A DNA stretch of 64,000 nucleotides, taken from positions 9,839,982-9,903,981 of the forward strand of contig NZ_KI632511.1 of assembly GCF_000504285.1 (NCBI RefSeq), written 5' to 3'. The translations under genes were made by a program, and so were the position numbers. Positions within the stretch are counted from its first letter, which is position 1. The number at the start of each line of letters is the position of its first letter. The notes below the pieces were generated by a model. That model searched no databases and had not been told where the DNA came from. It saw nothing but the letters and a program-made list of their open reading frames with translations. This stretch comes from Actinospica robiniae DSM 44927. GTDB lineage: Bacteria > Actinomycetota > Actinomycetes > Streptomycetales > Catenulisporaceae. Shown here piece after piece: positions 43,216 to 50,565 of this stretch.

Positions 43216-44586
43216 ATGGCCGACCGCTACCAGAAGTTCACGAGCGGGACGGTGGGCGGGCTCGCGGCGCGGCGGCTCGGCCTGCCCCGTCCCGAGATCC
43301 TGCGCAGATTCCAGCCCGGCGAGCCCGCGTGTCTCGGCCCAGTGCTAACCGGCGGTGCCGGGCGGCTCGGCAAGGAACTAGCCGCCGTGCTCGAAAGCGC
43401 GCAAGCAGAGACTCCCGCCCCGTCCTCCGTGTTCTCGCCAGGCTCGCTCGTGTTCGACGCCACCGGGATCACCGACACCGCGCAACTGTCCGAGCTCTAC
43501 GAGTTCTTCCATCCGCGTATACGTAGCCTGCGCCAGTGTGGACGAGTCCTGATTCTCGGTACACCGCCCGCGACTGCGGCCACACCCCGGGAAGCCGTGG
43601 CTCAGAAGGCGATCGAGGGCTTTCTCCGCTCGGTCGGCAAAGAACTGCGACGCGGCGCGACTGCGAATCTCCTGCAGGTCACCCCGGAAGCGCACGATTC
43701 GATCGAGTCCGCGGTACGCTTCCTGCTCTCCGCCCGCTCCGCCTACGTCTCCGGCCAGGCGCTCAAGATCGGCACAGTCCCCGCGAGCGGCTCCGACGGC
43801 CACCCCACGGCCCTCGACCCCACGTGGAGCTGGGGCAAGCCACTGGCCGGGCGCACGGCCGTGGTCACCGGCGCCGCGCGCGGCATCGGCGCCGTCATCG
43901 CCCAGACCCTCGCCCGCGACGGAGCATTCGTCCTCTGCGTCGACGTGCCCGGGCAGTCCGCCGCACTCACCGACGTGGCCGCGAACGTGCGCGGCGAGGC
44001 GCTGGAACTCGACATCACCTCGCCCACGGCCGCCGACACCCTCGCGGCGAGGCTCGATCGGCAGAACCTCGGCGGCATCGACGTGTTCGTCCACAACGCG
44101 GGAGTGACCAGGGACAAGACGCTCGGGAGGATGGAACGCGCGCAGTGGGACACCGTGCTCGACGTCAACCTGCGTGCGGTGGAGAACCTCACGGCGGCGC
44201 TGCTCGAACCGGCCGGCGCACTACTGAGCCCCGGCGGCCGGATCGTGTGCACGTCGTCGATCAACGGCATCGCCGGCGCGGCCGGTCAGACCAACTACGC
44301 CGCTGGCAAAGCCGGCTTGATCGGCCTGGTCGAAGCGCTCGCACCCCGGGCCGCGGACCAGCTCGGCGGCACCGTCAACGCCGTCGCGCCCGGCTTCATC
44401 GAGACCCAGATGACCGCCGCCGTCCCGCTGTTCGTCCGCGAGGCGGGCCGAAGGCTCAATAGCCTGCGACAGGGCGGCCAGCCGATCGACGTGGCCGAGG
44501 CCGTCGCATTCCTCGCCGCGCCCGGCAGCGGGCATATCAACGGTCAGACGCTGCGCGTGTGCGGCCAGTCCCTGCTCGGAGCCTGA
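43216..44586 (+). CDS. fabG4: two-domain 3-oxoacyl reductase (FabG4-like)
   Basis: This 456-residue protein has an N-terminal flavodoxin-like Rossmann domain (about 1-190) lacking the catalytic residues. A canonical SDR domain follows: TAVVTGAARGIGAVIA, HNAGVTRDKTLGRM and TSSINGIAGAAGQTNYAAGK, with the catalytic Ser, Tyr and Lys visible. This high-molecular-weight FabG is the mycobacterial FabG4 type and reduces 3-oxoacyl-CoA or -ACP. ATG 43216 follows AAGGAG by eight bases. It lies one base upstream of the next coding region's start. Confidence 0.92.
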   Translation: MADRYQKFTSGTVGGLAARRLGLPRPEILRRFQPGEPACLGPVLTGGAGRLGKELAAVLESAQAETPAPSSVFSPGSLVFDATGITDTAQLSELYEFFHPRIRSLRQCGRVLILGTPPATAATPREAVAQKAIEGFLRSVGKELRRGATANLLQVTPEAHDSIESAVRFLLSARSAYVSGQALKIGTVPASGSDGHPTALDPTWSWGKPLAGRTAVVTGAARGIGAVIAQTLARDGAFVLCVDVPGQSAALTDVAANVRGEALELDITSPTAADTLAARLDRQNLGGIDVFVHNAGVTRDKTLGRMERAQWDTVLDVNLRAVENLTAALLEPAGALLSPGGRIVCTSSINGIAGAAGQTNYAAGKAGLIGLVEALAPRAADQLGGTVNAVAPGFIETQMTAAVPLFVREAGRRLNSLRQGGQPIDVAEAVAFLAAPGSGHINGQTLRVCGQSLLGA

Positions 44587-44587
44587 C

Positions 44588-45424
44588 ATGAGCTCTTCCC
44601 TGACCGGCTCGTATGTGAGAGCTCTGTTTCCCAAACGCCCGGCCGGCGCCTGGGTGCAGGCCGGGATGGAACGCGCCGCCGTCGCCGTGGACGTGGCCGC
44701 GCTGGCCCGCTACCGGCGGCTGTGCGGGTTCGCGCCGGACGGCCCGGTGCCCGCGACCTTCCCGCATCTGACGGCGTTCCCCCTGGCCATGGCGCTGATG
44801 ACGCGGCGCCGATTCCCGTTCCCGGTGCTCGGTTTGATCCACCTGGCCAACGAGATCGAGCAACTCGAGCCGATGAGCGAGGACCAGCGGCTCGGGTACC
44901 GGGTCTGGATCGAGAAGCCGCGCGAGCACCCCAAGGGCGCCGCGTTCGACGTGCTGGCCGAGGCGCACGACGCGGGCGACGGCCGGATCGTCTGGCGCGC
45001 CACGAGCACGTACCTGCGGCGGGAGAAGAGCCCGGCGCCGGACGCGTCCACAGCGAGACAGTACCCTGTGGTGCCGCCACCGTCCGACGCTGAACGCTGG
45101 CCGCTGCCCGCCGATCTCGGCCGCGCCTACGCGGCGATCTCCGGCGACCGCAACCCGATCCACCTGTATCCGGCCACCGCCCGCCCCTTCGGCTACCGGC
45201 ACCCGATCGCGCACGGCATGTGGACCGCCGCGCGCTGCCTCGCCGCGCTCGCCGAACCCGACCCGCCGGACCGCTTCCGGCTGCGCGTCGAGTTCCACGC
45301 CGCCGTCCCGCTGCCGAGTACCGTGCTCTTCCACGCCACGCGGATGACCGGCATCCGCGACTTCAGCCTGGCCTCCGCCGACAGCGGCCGCCGCCACCTG
45401 CACGGAGACCTGGCCCCGATCTGA
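44588..45424 (+). CDS. htdX: MaoC-like hydratase/dehydratase (HtdX-like)
   Basis: This 278-residue double-hotdog protein carries its catalytic half at the C-terminus: AYAAISGDRNPIHLYPATAR and YRHPIAHGMWTAARCLA supply the hydratase Asp and His. The N-terminal half lacks them, as in two-domain (R)-3-hydroxyacyl dehydratases. Gene order fabG4-htdX is the mycobacterial one; together they would carry out the reduction and dehydration steps of acyl chain cycling. The start is ATG 44588, overlapping the reductase stop region closely. Confidence 0.88.
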   Translation: MSSSLTGSYVRALFPKRPAGAWVQAGMERAAVAVDVAALARYRRLCGFAPDGPVPATFPHLTAFPLAMALMTRRRFPFPVLGLIHLANEIEQLEPMSEDQRLGYRVWIEKPREHPKGAAFDVLAEAHDAGDGRIVWRATSTYLRREKSPAPDASTARQYPVVPPPSDAERWPLPADLGRAYAAISGDRNPIHLYPATARPFGYRHPIAHGMWTAARCLAALAEPDPPDRFRLRVEFHAAVPLPSTVLFHATRMTGIRDFSLASADSGRRHLHGDLAPI

Positions 45425-45446
45425 CGGACGGCCGGCCGTCGGTCAG
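45421..45446. terminator. small bidirectional terminator
   Basis: CTGACGGACGGCC and GGCCGTCGGTCAG form a 13-bp stem with one mismatch and no loop beyond the turn. It overlaps the stop codons of the converging htdX and TetR genes. Confidence 0.6.
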
Positions 45447-46126
45447 GCCGCGCCCGCCACGTCCTCGAACCCGCTCCCCGGCGGAGCCCACACCTCGCCG
45501 CCGAGCACCTGCCGCATGCCGACCCACACCATGCCCATCAGCCGCAGCGTCACCCGATCCGGGCTCTCGTCGGGATGCCGCTTCATCCAGTCGGTGAGCG
45601 AGTCCGCCGCGCCGACCAGCGCGTGCGCGACGAAGTCGGCGTCCGTCTCGCCGAGGCGCACCGACCCGCCGCCGAGCTCGATGCCCTCGCGCACCAGCGT
45701 GCGCACCTCGGTGAGTACGGACCGGCGGGCGCGGGTGATCTCGGCGGCGATGCTCTCGCCGAGCCCGGGCGCCTGCCGGTGCAGCACCGCCCAACTGTCC
45801 TTGTGGTCCGCGACGAAGCCGAAGAACGCGCGCAGCCCCGCCGACAGCCGCAGCTCGGAGGTGCCCACCTCGGTCGCCGCGCCCTGGAAGGCGGCCACCA
45901 GCCGCCGCTCCTCCCGGCGCAGACAGGCGAGGAAGAGCCCTTCCTTCGACTCCAGATACAGGTAGACCAGCGGTTTGGAGACCCCCGCCAGCTCCGCGAT
46001 CTCGTCCACCGAGGCGGCGCTGTAGCCTCGCTGTGCGAAGACCCGGATCGCGCAATCCATGATCTGCTGCTCCCGCTCCTCGCGGGGCAGCCGCCTTCGG
46101 GTCCGCTCCTCGTTCACCCTTGTCAC
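45443..46126 (-). CDS. TetR-family regulator of the lipid cluster
   Basis: This 227-residue protein has an N-terminal TetR helix-turn-helix (about 18-64, with IMDCAIRVFAQRGYSAASVD and AGVSKPLVYLYLESKEGLF). An all-helical ligand domain with several Trp and His residues follows. Acyl-CoA ligands are common in this neighbourhood. It is divergent from the SCP2/acyl-CoA dehydrogenase pair, whose control region holds the double operator. The same operator at 43173 extends its likely regulon to fadA2-fadD-choD and fabG4-htdX. Confidence 0.9.
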   Translation of the reverse strand: MTRVNEERTRRRLPREEREQQIMDCAIRVFAQRGYSAASVDEIAELAGVSKPLVYLYLESKEGLFLACLRREERRLVAAFQGAATEVGTSELRLSAGLRAFFGFVADHKDSWAVLHRQAPGLGESIAAEITRARRSVLTEVRTLVREGIELGGGSVRLGETDADFVAHALVGAADSLTDWMKRHPDESPDRVTLRLMGMVWVGMRQVLGGEVWAPPGSGFEDVAGAA

Positions 46127-46145
46127 CTTAGTGCCGCGCCGAGTA

Positions 46146-46177
46146 ACTTACTCACCAGTAAACTTACTCTAGAGTCA
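46146..46177. promoter_or_regulatory. double 16-bp operator before the SCP2 gene
   Basis: ACTTACTCACCAGTAA (46146-46161) abuts ACTTACTCTAGAGTCA (46162-46177). The core TTACT-CACC-AGTAA is a perfect dyad, and so is ACTCTAGAGT. The order of the two variants is the reverse of that at 43173-43204. The site lies between the TetR gene and the SCP2 gene, ending 10 bases before the latter's start. Confidence 0.7.
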
Positions 46178-46187
46178 GGAGTTGGGC

Positions 46188-46661
46188 ATGTCGGAGTCCC
46201 CGACCGCCGCCGCGCTCGCCGGGCTGGACTTCTCCGCCGTGAGCCCGCAAGAGTTCGCCCGGCTGGTCAAGGGCCTGTCCGGCCGGCAGATCGCGGCCGA
46301 GTTCCAGGGCGAGCTGCGCCTGCGCGCGCTGCGCGAGATCTTCGTCCGGATGCAGCGGCTGTTCCGCCCGGACGCCGCCGGCTCACTCAGGGCACTGATT
46401 CGGTGGCAGGTCGAGGGCTCGGCCGCGGACGGCACCGCCGTGTTCGAGACCGCCATCGACGCCGGCCGGTGCACCGCCACCGAGGGCGCCTCGGCCGCCG
46501 AACCGCGGGTGACCCTCGCCCTGACCGACGCCGAGTTCCTCAAACTGGTCTCGGGCAACGGGAACCCGGTCACCATGTTCGTCCTGCGCAAGATCAGGAT
46601 CGGCGGCGACGTGGGCCTGGCCGCCGGCCTGACCCGCCTGTTCGACATCCCCAAGGCCTGA
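46188..46661 (+). CDS. SCP2 sterol-carrier-domain protein
   Basis: This 157-residue protein is a single SCP2-like lipid-binding domain. The strand pattern includes IRWQVEGSAADGTAVFE, VTLALTDAEFLKLVSG and the helix-initiating MFVLRKIRIGGDVGLA, all typical of the family (fatty-acyl or sterol binding). ATG 46188 is preceded by CAGGAG. It is co-transcribed with the acyl-CoA dehydrogenase 12 bases downstream. A role as acyl-chain carrier for that enzyme is inferred. Confidence 0.85.
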   Translation: MSESPTAAALAGLDFSAVSPQEFARLVKGLSGRQIAAEFQGELRLRALREIFVRMQRLFRPDAAGSLRALIRWQVEGSAADGTAVFETAIDAGRCTATEGASAAEPRVTLALTDAEFLKLVSGNGNPVTMFVLRKIRIGGDVGLAAGLTRLFDIPKA

Positions 46662-46672
46662 GAGGAATCGCA

Positions 46673-47926
46673 GTGTCCGGATTCTCGCTGGAACTGACCG
46701 AGGAGCAGCGGGAGCTGCGCGAGTGGGTGCACGGCTTCGCCCGCGACGTGGTCCGCCCGGCCGCGGCCGAGTGGGACGAGCGCGAGGAGACCCCCTGGCC
46801 AGTGATCAAGGAAGCGGCCAAGATCGGCCTCTACGGCTTCGAATCGCTGGCCGAACTCTTCGGCGACCCGAGCGGCCTGTCCCTCCAGATCGCCAACGAG
46901 GAGCTGTTCTGGGGCGACGCCGGCATCGGCATGGCCCTGTTCGGCACCTCCCTCGCCGTAGCCGGCATCTTCGCCGCCGGCACCCCCGAGCAGCTCGCCG
47001 AATGGGTGCCGCAGTGCTTCGGCGACCAGGACGACCCGAAGGTCGCAGCCTTCTGCGTCTCCGAGCCGCAAGCCGGCTCCGATGTCAGTGCCCTGCGTAC
47101 CCGCGCACGCTACGACGAGGCGAAGGACGAATGGGTGATCGGCGGCCAGAAGGCCTGGATCACCAACGGCGGCATCGCCGATGTCCACGTCGTGGTCGCC
47201 AGCGTCGAGCCCGAACTCGGCGCCCGCGGCCAAGCCGCCTTCGTCGTCCCGCCGGGCACGAAGGGGATCGCGGCCAGCCGCAAGATAAAGAAGCTCGGCC
47301 TGCGCGCCTCCCACACCGCCGACGTCTTCCTCGACGACGTCCGCGTACCCGGCCACTGCCTCCTCGGCGGCAAGGAGCGCCTCGACCGCCGCCTCGCCAA
47401 GGCAAGAGAGCGTCTGGCCGGCGACCAGCCCGCCGCCGCCCGCGCCCAGGAGCAGGGCCGGGCCCAGCAGGCCGCGATGGCCACCTTCGAGGTCAGCCGC
47501 CCCACCGTCGGCGCCCAAGCCCTCGGCATCGCCCGCGCCGCATACGAATACGCCCTCGAATACGCCGGCGACCGCGAAGCCTTCGGCCGCCCCATCGTCG
47601 AGAACCAGGCCATCGCCTTCGCCCTCGCCGACCTGCGCACCGAGATCGAGATGGTCAGGCTGCTGATCTGGTCCGCCGCCTGGATGGGCCGCAACGGCAA
47701 GCCCTTCGACGCCGCCCAAGGCTCCATGTCCAAACTCCGCGCCGGCGAACTCGCCGTCACCGCCACCGAGAAAGCCGTCCAGATCCTCGGCGGCGCCGGC
47801 TACAGCCGCGAACACCCCGTCGAGCGCATGTACCGCGATGCCAAGATCTACACCATCTTCGAGGGCACCAGCGAGATCCAGCGCCTCGTCATCGCCAGGG
47901 CCATCACCGGCCGGTATATCCGCTGA
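46673..47926 (+). CDS. acyl-CoA dehydrogenase
   Basis: This 417-residue flavoprotein has the order N-terminal helical domain (LTEEQRELREWVHGFARD), middle beta-domain (FCVSEPQAGSDVSALRTRA, GGQKAWITNGG) and C-terminal helical domain. The last holds DREAFGRPIVENQA, ILGGAGYSREHPVERMYRDAKI and YTIFEGTSEIQRL (catalytic Glu in the last block). A short charged insertion rich in Ala/Arg/Gln lies near residues 240-265 (RAQEQGRAQQA). The start is GTG 46673 with GAGAGGA six bases upstream. It introduces the double bond in beta-oxidation. Confidence 0.93.
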   Translation: MSGFSLELTEEQRELREWVHGFARDVVRPAAAEWDEREETPWPVIKEAAKIGLYGFESLAELFGDPSGLSLQIANEELFWGDAGIGMALFGTSLAVAGIFAAGTPEQLAEWVPQCFGDQDDPKVAAFCVSEPQAGSDVSALRTRARYDEAKDEWVIGGQKAWITNGGIADVHVVVASVEPELGARGQAAFVVPPGTKGIAASRKIKKLGLRASHTADVFLDDVRVPGHCLLGGKERLDRRLAKARERLAGDQPAAARAQEQGRAQQAAMATFEVSRPTVGAQALGIARAAYEYALEYAGDREAFGRPIVENQAIAFALADLRTEIEMVRLLIWSAAWMGRNGKPFDAAQGSMSKLRAGELAVTATEKAVQILGGAGYSREHPVERMYRDAKIYTIFEGTSEIQRLVIARAITGRYIR

Positions 47927-47996
47927 TCAGAGCCTTGCAAGCCATATAGCTTGCTACCCAGTGGTGGGTTCATCTGCCCTCATTTTGGGTCCTGTT

Positions 47997-48060
47997 CCGT
48001 CCCTGTTTCGTGAGAGCGCGGACAGGGACGGACCGGGACCACCGTCTAGCGGACGGTCCC
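47997..48060. terminator. two consecutive hairpins after the acyl-CoA dehydrogenase gene
   Basis: CCGTCCCTG (47997-48005) pairs with CAGGGACGG (48023-48031); a second hairpin spans 48035-48060 around the loop TAGC. The first probably ends the lipid operon. The accessory island begins immediately afterwards. Confidence 0.6.
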
Positions 48061-48067
48061 AACTGCC

Positions 48068-48696
48068 TCAATAATCATCGTTGCTTTGTAACAAGCACTT
48101 AATTTTCATGAGGGATGATAGCTGCTTTTTGCCTTCCCGTGCGACTCGAGGACGTCCGGCGCCCACGGTATCCTCGGGACGAATTCGGCCGTCCGCTTCC
48201 CCAGACGCGCGGCGTGAAGTTGCGCAAACAGCCCTTTTCCGGACCGGTGTGCGAATCCCGAGAACCAACGCAGTGCTCGTTGAATGGACGAAACGCCAGG
48301 CGTCGCCGCGGTTGGCCACCGGCTGCGGCCGGAGATGCCGGGCGTTGATCGCTTTGATGGCGCGCTCGTGTGAGTCCGGGAGCATGTGGATGTACGTGCG
48401 GAGTGTGAATCGGGGATCTGAGTGGCCCAGATACTCGGCGAGCTCTCGAATCGAGACGCCGTCGGCCAGGAGTACGCCGGCGTAGTAGTGCCGGAGCGCG
48501 TGCATGACGTCGCGCCGGTCGTTGGCATAGCGCAGCCGACCGCAGTTATCCATGGTGGGTGCGGGCCAGGCCGGCGCTGACGAGAGCCGGCCGCCAGATC
48601 AGCTCGTTGTAGAGTCGCGATCGCGGATACCTGTCGTCGCCCCACCGGAAGAACAGGTTGACGGTTTGGGTTTGCCGTCGTGCTTCTCCCAAGCAA
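48068..48696 (-). pseudogene. truncated tyrosine recombinase (integrase)
   Basis: The minus strand encodes the catalytic end of a phage-type integrase in two frames. Upstream of 48546 it reads RSRLYNELIWRPALVSAGLA. After a shift it continues DVMHALRHYYAGVLL, LAEYLGHSDPRFTLRTYIH, which supplies the His-x-x-Arg, His and Tyr of the active site. The N-terminal two thirds are missing; sequence above about 48700 belongs to the toxin remnant. The tail after the Tyr, down to 48068, is longer than usual. It marks an old integration event at the left edge of the accessory island. Confidence 0.75.
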
Positions 48697-48737
48697 GCGT
48701 GTAGGGTCGCGGCTCGTATGTTCTGAATGGAGATCCC

Positions 48738-49152
48738 GTGCGCATCGGCGTGACCGGCCATAACTCGGAGGTCATTGCCAGGCAGCGTTACAGCGGTGAA
48801 GACGAGCGCAGTCATCCGGTGCCGGCGAACTCCGACCCCGACTTCCCGATAGCAGAGCCGACCACTCGCAAGGTCGACTGTTCTGTCGATCTGCCGGGCG
48901 GTGGCACCCTCGCTGTCGAAGTGAAGATGTATTAGCAATACAGGCCTATCGAGGTGGCCCGTGGCAAGTTCGAGTCGGTGAAGGTCGAGGTGCCGCTCGG
49001 CTCGCAAATAAAAGTGCAGATACACAAGGATGTCGCGTTGCGCAACGCGGACAGCGGCTTCGACCCTCGCTCGGAGTTCCAGGGAGCCGGGCCGTCCCAG
49101 GAGCTTCGCGATTACCTCGGCAAGGCCAATATCATCTTCATCCAGCCAGTAG
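48738..49152 (+). pseudogene. polymorphic-toxin C-terminal (nuclease-like) domain with an in-frame stop
   Basis: One continuous frame reads VRIGVTGHNSEVIARQRYSG to LAVEVKMY, then TAG (48933-48935). It then goes on QYRPIEVARGKFESVKVEVP, IKVQIHKDVALRNADSGFDP and GAGPSQELRDYLGKANIIF. Both sides of the stop belong together: the ExK motif followed by a PL-x-IKxQI-x-KDVALR segment resembles PD-(D/E)xK nuclease-type C-terminal toxins of actinobacteria (from memory). The frame runs past the expected end near 49152, where an adjacent frame stops. No N-terminal delivery region remains. The premature stop and loss of the N-terminus argue for inactivation; the next gene is a candidate immunity gene. Confidence 0.5.
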
Positions 49153-49167
49153 AGCGGAGTTGCGGTC

Positions 49168-49605
49168 ATGCCTCAGCACGAGGCCGAGTTGGAATCTTGG
49201 GAGCGGCAGCGGCAGGTCGGGCTTGCCGAGTTCATGGATGCACTCGGTGCGGGCGGCCTGGACCTGGCTGCGGATCCACTCGCCTTCCTGCCCTTTCTCA
49301 ACCGGTTCGTCGCCGATCAGGACTACGACAGCTTCGAGGAGGACGACTGGCTCTACCTGCACACGATGATCGCCGCGTACGTCGCCGAGGTCCTCGTCCG
49401 CAGATACGGCGCGTACTGGAGGCTGCGGCAAGACTCTCGGGGCCCGAACTACATGCTGGTGACCACCGGCTACGACGGGGGCGAGTACGAGGTCTCGCCC
49501 ATGGACGTCGTCTACTTCAACCTCAAGCGAGTTCCGCCCGACGTCACATACATGCTCGCCAGCGCCGAGCTTACCGCCCGCGTGGTACGCCAATACGACG
49601 ACTGA
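49168..49605 (+). CDS. candidate immunity protein for the adjacent toxin remnant
   Basis: This 145-residue, very acidic soluble protein is intact. It begins MPQHEAELESWERQRQVGLA and contains FLPFLNRFVADQDYDSFEED and YGAYWRLRQD, and ends in VVRQYDD. I recognise no named family. Size, acidity and position right after a toxin-like domain are what is expected of an immunity protein; an AGAGCGGAG ribosome site overlaps the toxin end. If the toxin is dead, this gene may protect against toxins from sister strains. Confidence 0.6.
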   Translation: MPQHEAELESWERQRQVGLAEFMDALGAGGLDLAADPLAFLPFLNRFVADQDYDSFEEDDWLYLHTMIAAYVAEVLVRRYGAYWRLRQDSRGPNYMLVTTGYDGGEYEVSPMDVVYFNLKRVPPDVTYMLASAELTARVVRQYDD

Positions 49606-49643
49606 CGGCCTCGGGCCTCAAGCTCAAGCGAGTCTGTGGGCGC

Positions 49644-50231
49644 TTACGTAATTGACCCGGGTTGGCCCACGGAATGACCCCGACTCACGGAAGCCGCTGA
49701 GGAGCGTTGCCAGTCGTCGTAGGCGTCGCCGAGGTTCGGCAATCGCTCGGCCGGGTTGGCTCCGCCGAGCGAGAGGAGCCAGTCCAGCAGCCCTGTCACG
49801 CCGTGAGCGACTATGGGCATGTCTCCGACGATTCCGAAGGAGTCCCAGGCTGTCAGATAGCAGCGCCCCGCTCGGGTGTGATGTAGGTCGATGACGATGT
49901 TGAAGCCGGTGCTCGTGCCGGGCTTGTCGGTGGCGATCACGTGGCAGGTGTTCGTGAGGTCGTCGGGTGATTCCGCGCGTACTTGATCTGCGACGGCCGC
50001 GCTCAGGAGCACCGGTCCGGCCGGCACCGGTGTTGATGTCACTGTCCACGGATGGCCGCCGCTGGCATGGAGCCTCAGGCCGCCGCTCGATCTGCGCAGC
50101 TCGTGCAGATCGGCGGGCTCGACCTCCTCGCGGGCGGGCTGAAAGGTCTCGCTGGTAAGCGGCATGACCTCGCAGTCGGCCGTCTCGGCGACGGTCGCGA
50201 GGATCAGGTCGAGTCTGCCCTGTTCCGTCAT
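49644..50231 (-). CDS. SUKH (SMI1/KNR4)-like immunity protein
   Basis: The 195-residue protein contains HELRRSSGGLRLHASGG, a beta-rich middle with FNIVIDLHHTRAGRCYLTAW, and DSFGIVGDMPIVAHGVTGLL, then a short helix ending in DWLLSLGG. This layout is typical of SMI1/KNR4-type (SUKH) proteins, many of which neutralise nuclease or deaminase toxins. The ATG at 50231 has GGGAGG nearby on that strand (TCCCTCCATG). It is the second immunity-type gene in 1.2 kb, with no intact toxin next to either. Confidence 0.7.
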   Translation of the reverse strand: MTEQGRLDLILATVAETADCEVMPLTSETFQPAREEVEPADLHELRRSSGGLRLHASGGHPWTVTSTPVPAGPVLLSAAVADQVRAESPDDLTNTCHVIATDKPGTSTGFNIVIDLHHTRAGRCYLTAWDSFGIVGDMPIVAHGVTGLLDWLLSLGGANPAERLPNLGDAYDDWQRSSAASVSRGHSVGQPGSIT

Positions 50232-50565
50232 GGAGGGAACTGTAGCCGCCCTGGTCAGCGGGCGGCTCGACGGCTGCCTCTACTTGGCGGTGGGGGCTAC
50301 GTCCTTCGCGACGGTGTCCTTCGGGCCGCTTGTCGGGCCGGAAGCTGGGGCCGTTCATGAACACCTGGTGGCTCGTGTTGATCAATCTGTCCAAGAGGCT
50401 CTCTGCAGAGAACCTGCAGGCCGAACCGGCTCCGGACGGTTTCCGATCGCAGAGCATCGCAGTAGACTGGCACGGCTGAAGCAGTGCACGAGAACATCCG
50501 CAGCATGATTCTCCGAGGTAACACCCACCGTCGAACCGCAATGTTCGCCACAGCGACGAGGTACG
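50232..50565. other. intergenic region before the conflict operon
   Basis: These 334 bases hold the divergent promoters of the SUKH-like gene and the phosphorylase/VMAP gene. A short plus-strand frame near 50356-50478 (MNTWWLVLINLSKRLSAENL) has coding-like composition and could be the tail of a lost gene, but no start with a ribosome site is seen. Confidence 0.35.

Noticed and set aside
45575-46672. Upstream extension of the acyl-CoA dehydrogenase frame through the SCP2 and TetR region
   Set aside because: The extension is antisense to TetR and out of frame with SCP2; the GTG at 46673 with a ribosome site is the proper start.
48546-49169. Minus-strand open frame of 207 codons opposite the toxin remnant
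   Set aside because: Only its last 30 codons (integrase fragment) look like protein; the rest is antisense to a plus-strand frame with better codon bias and domain-like sequence.
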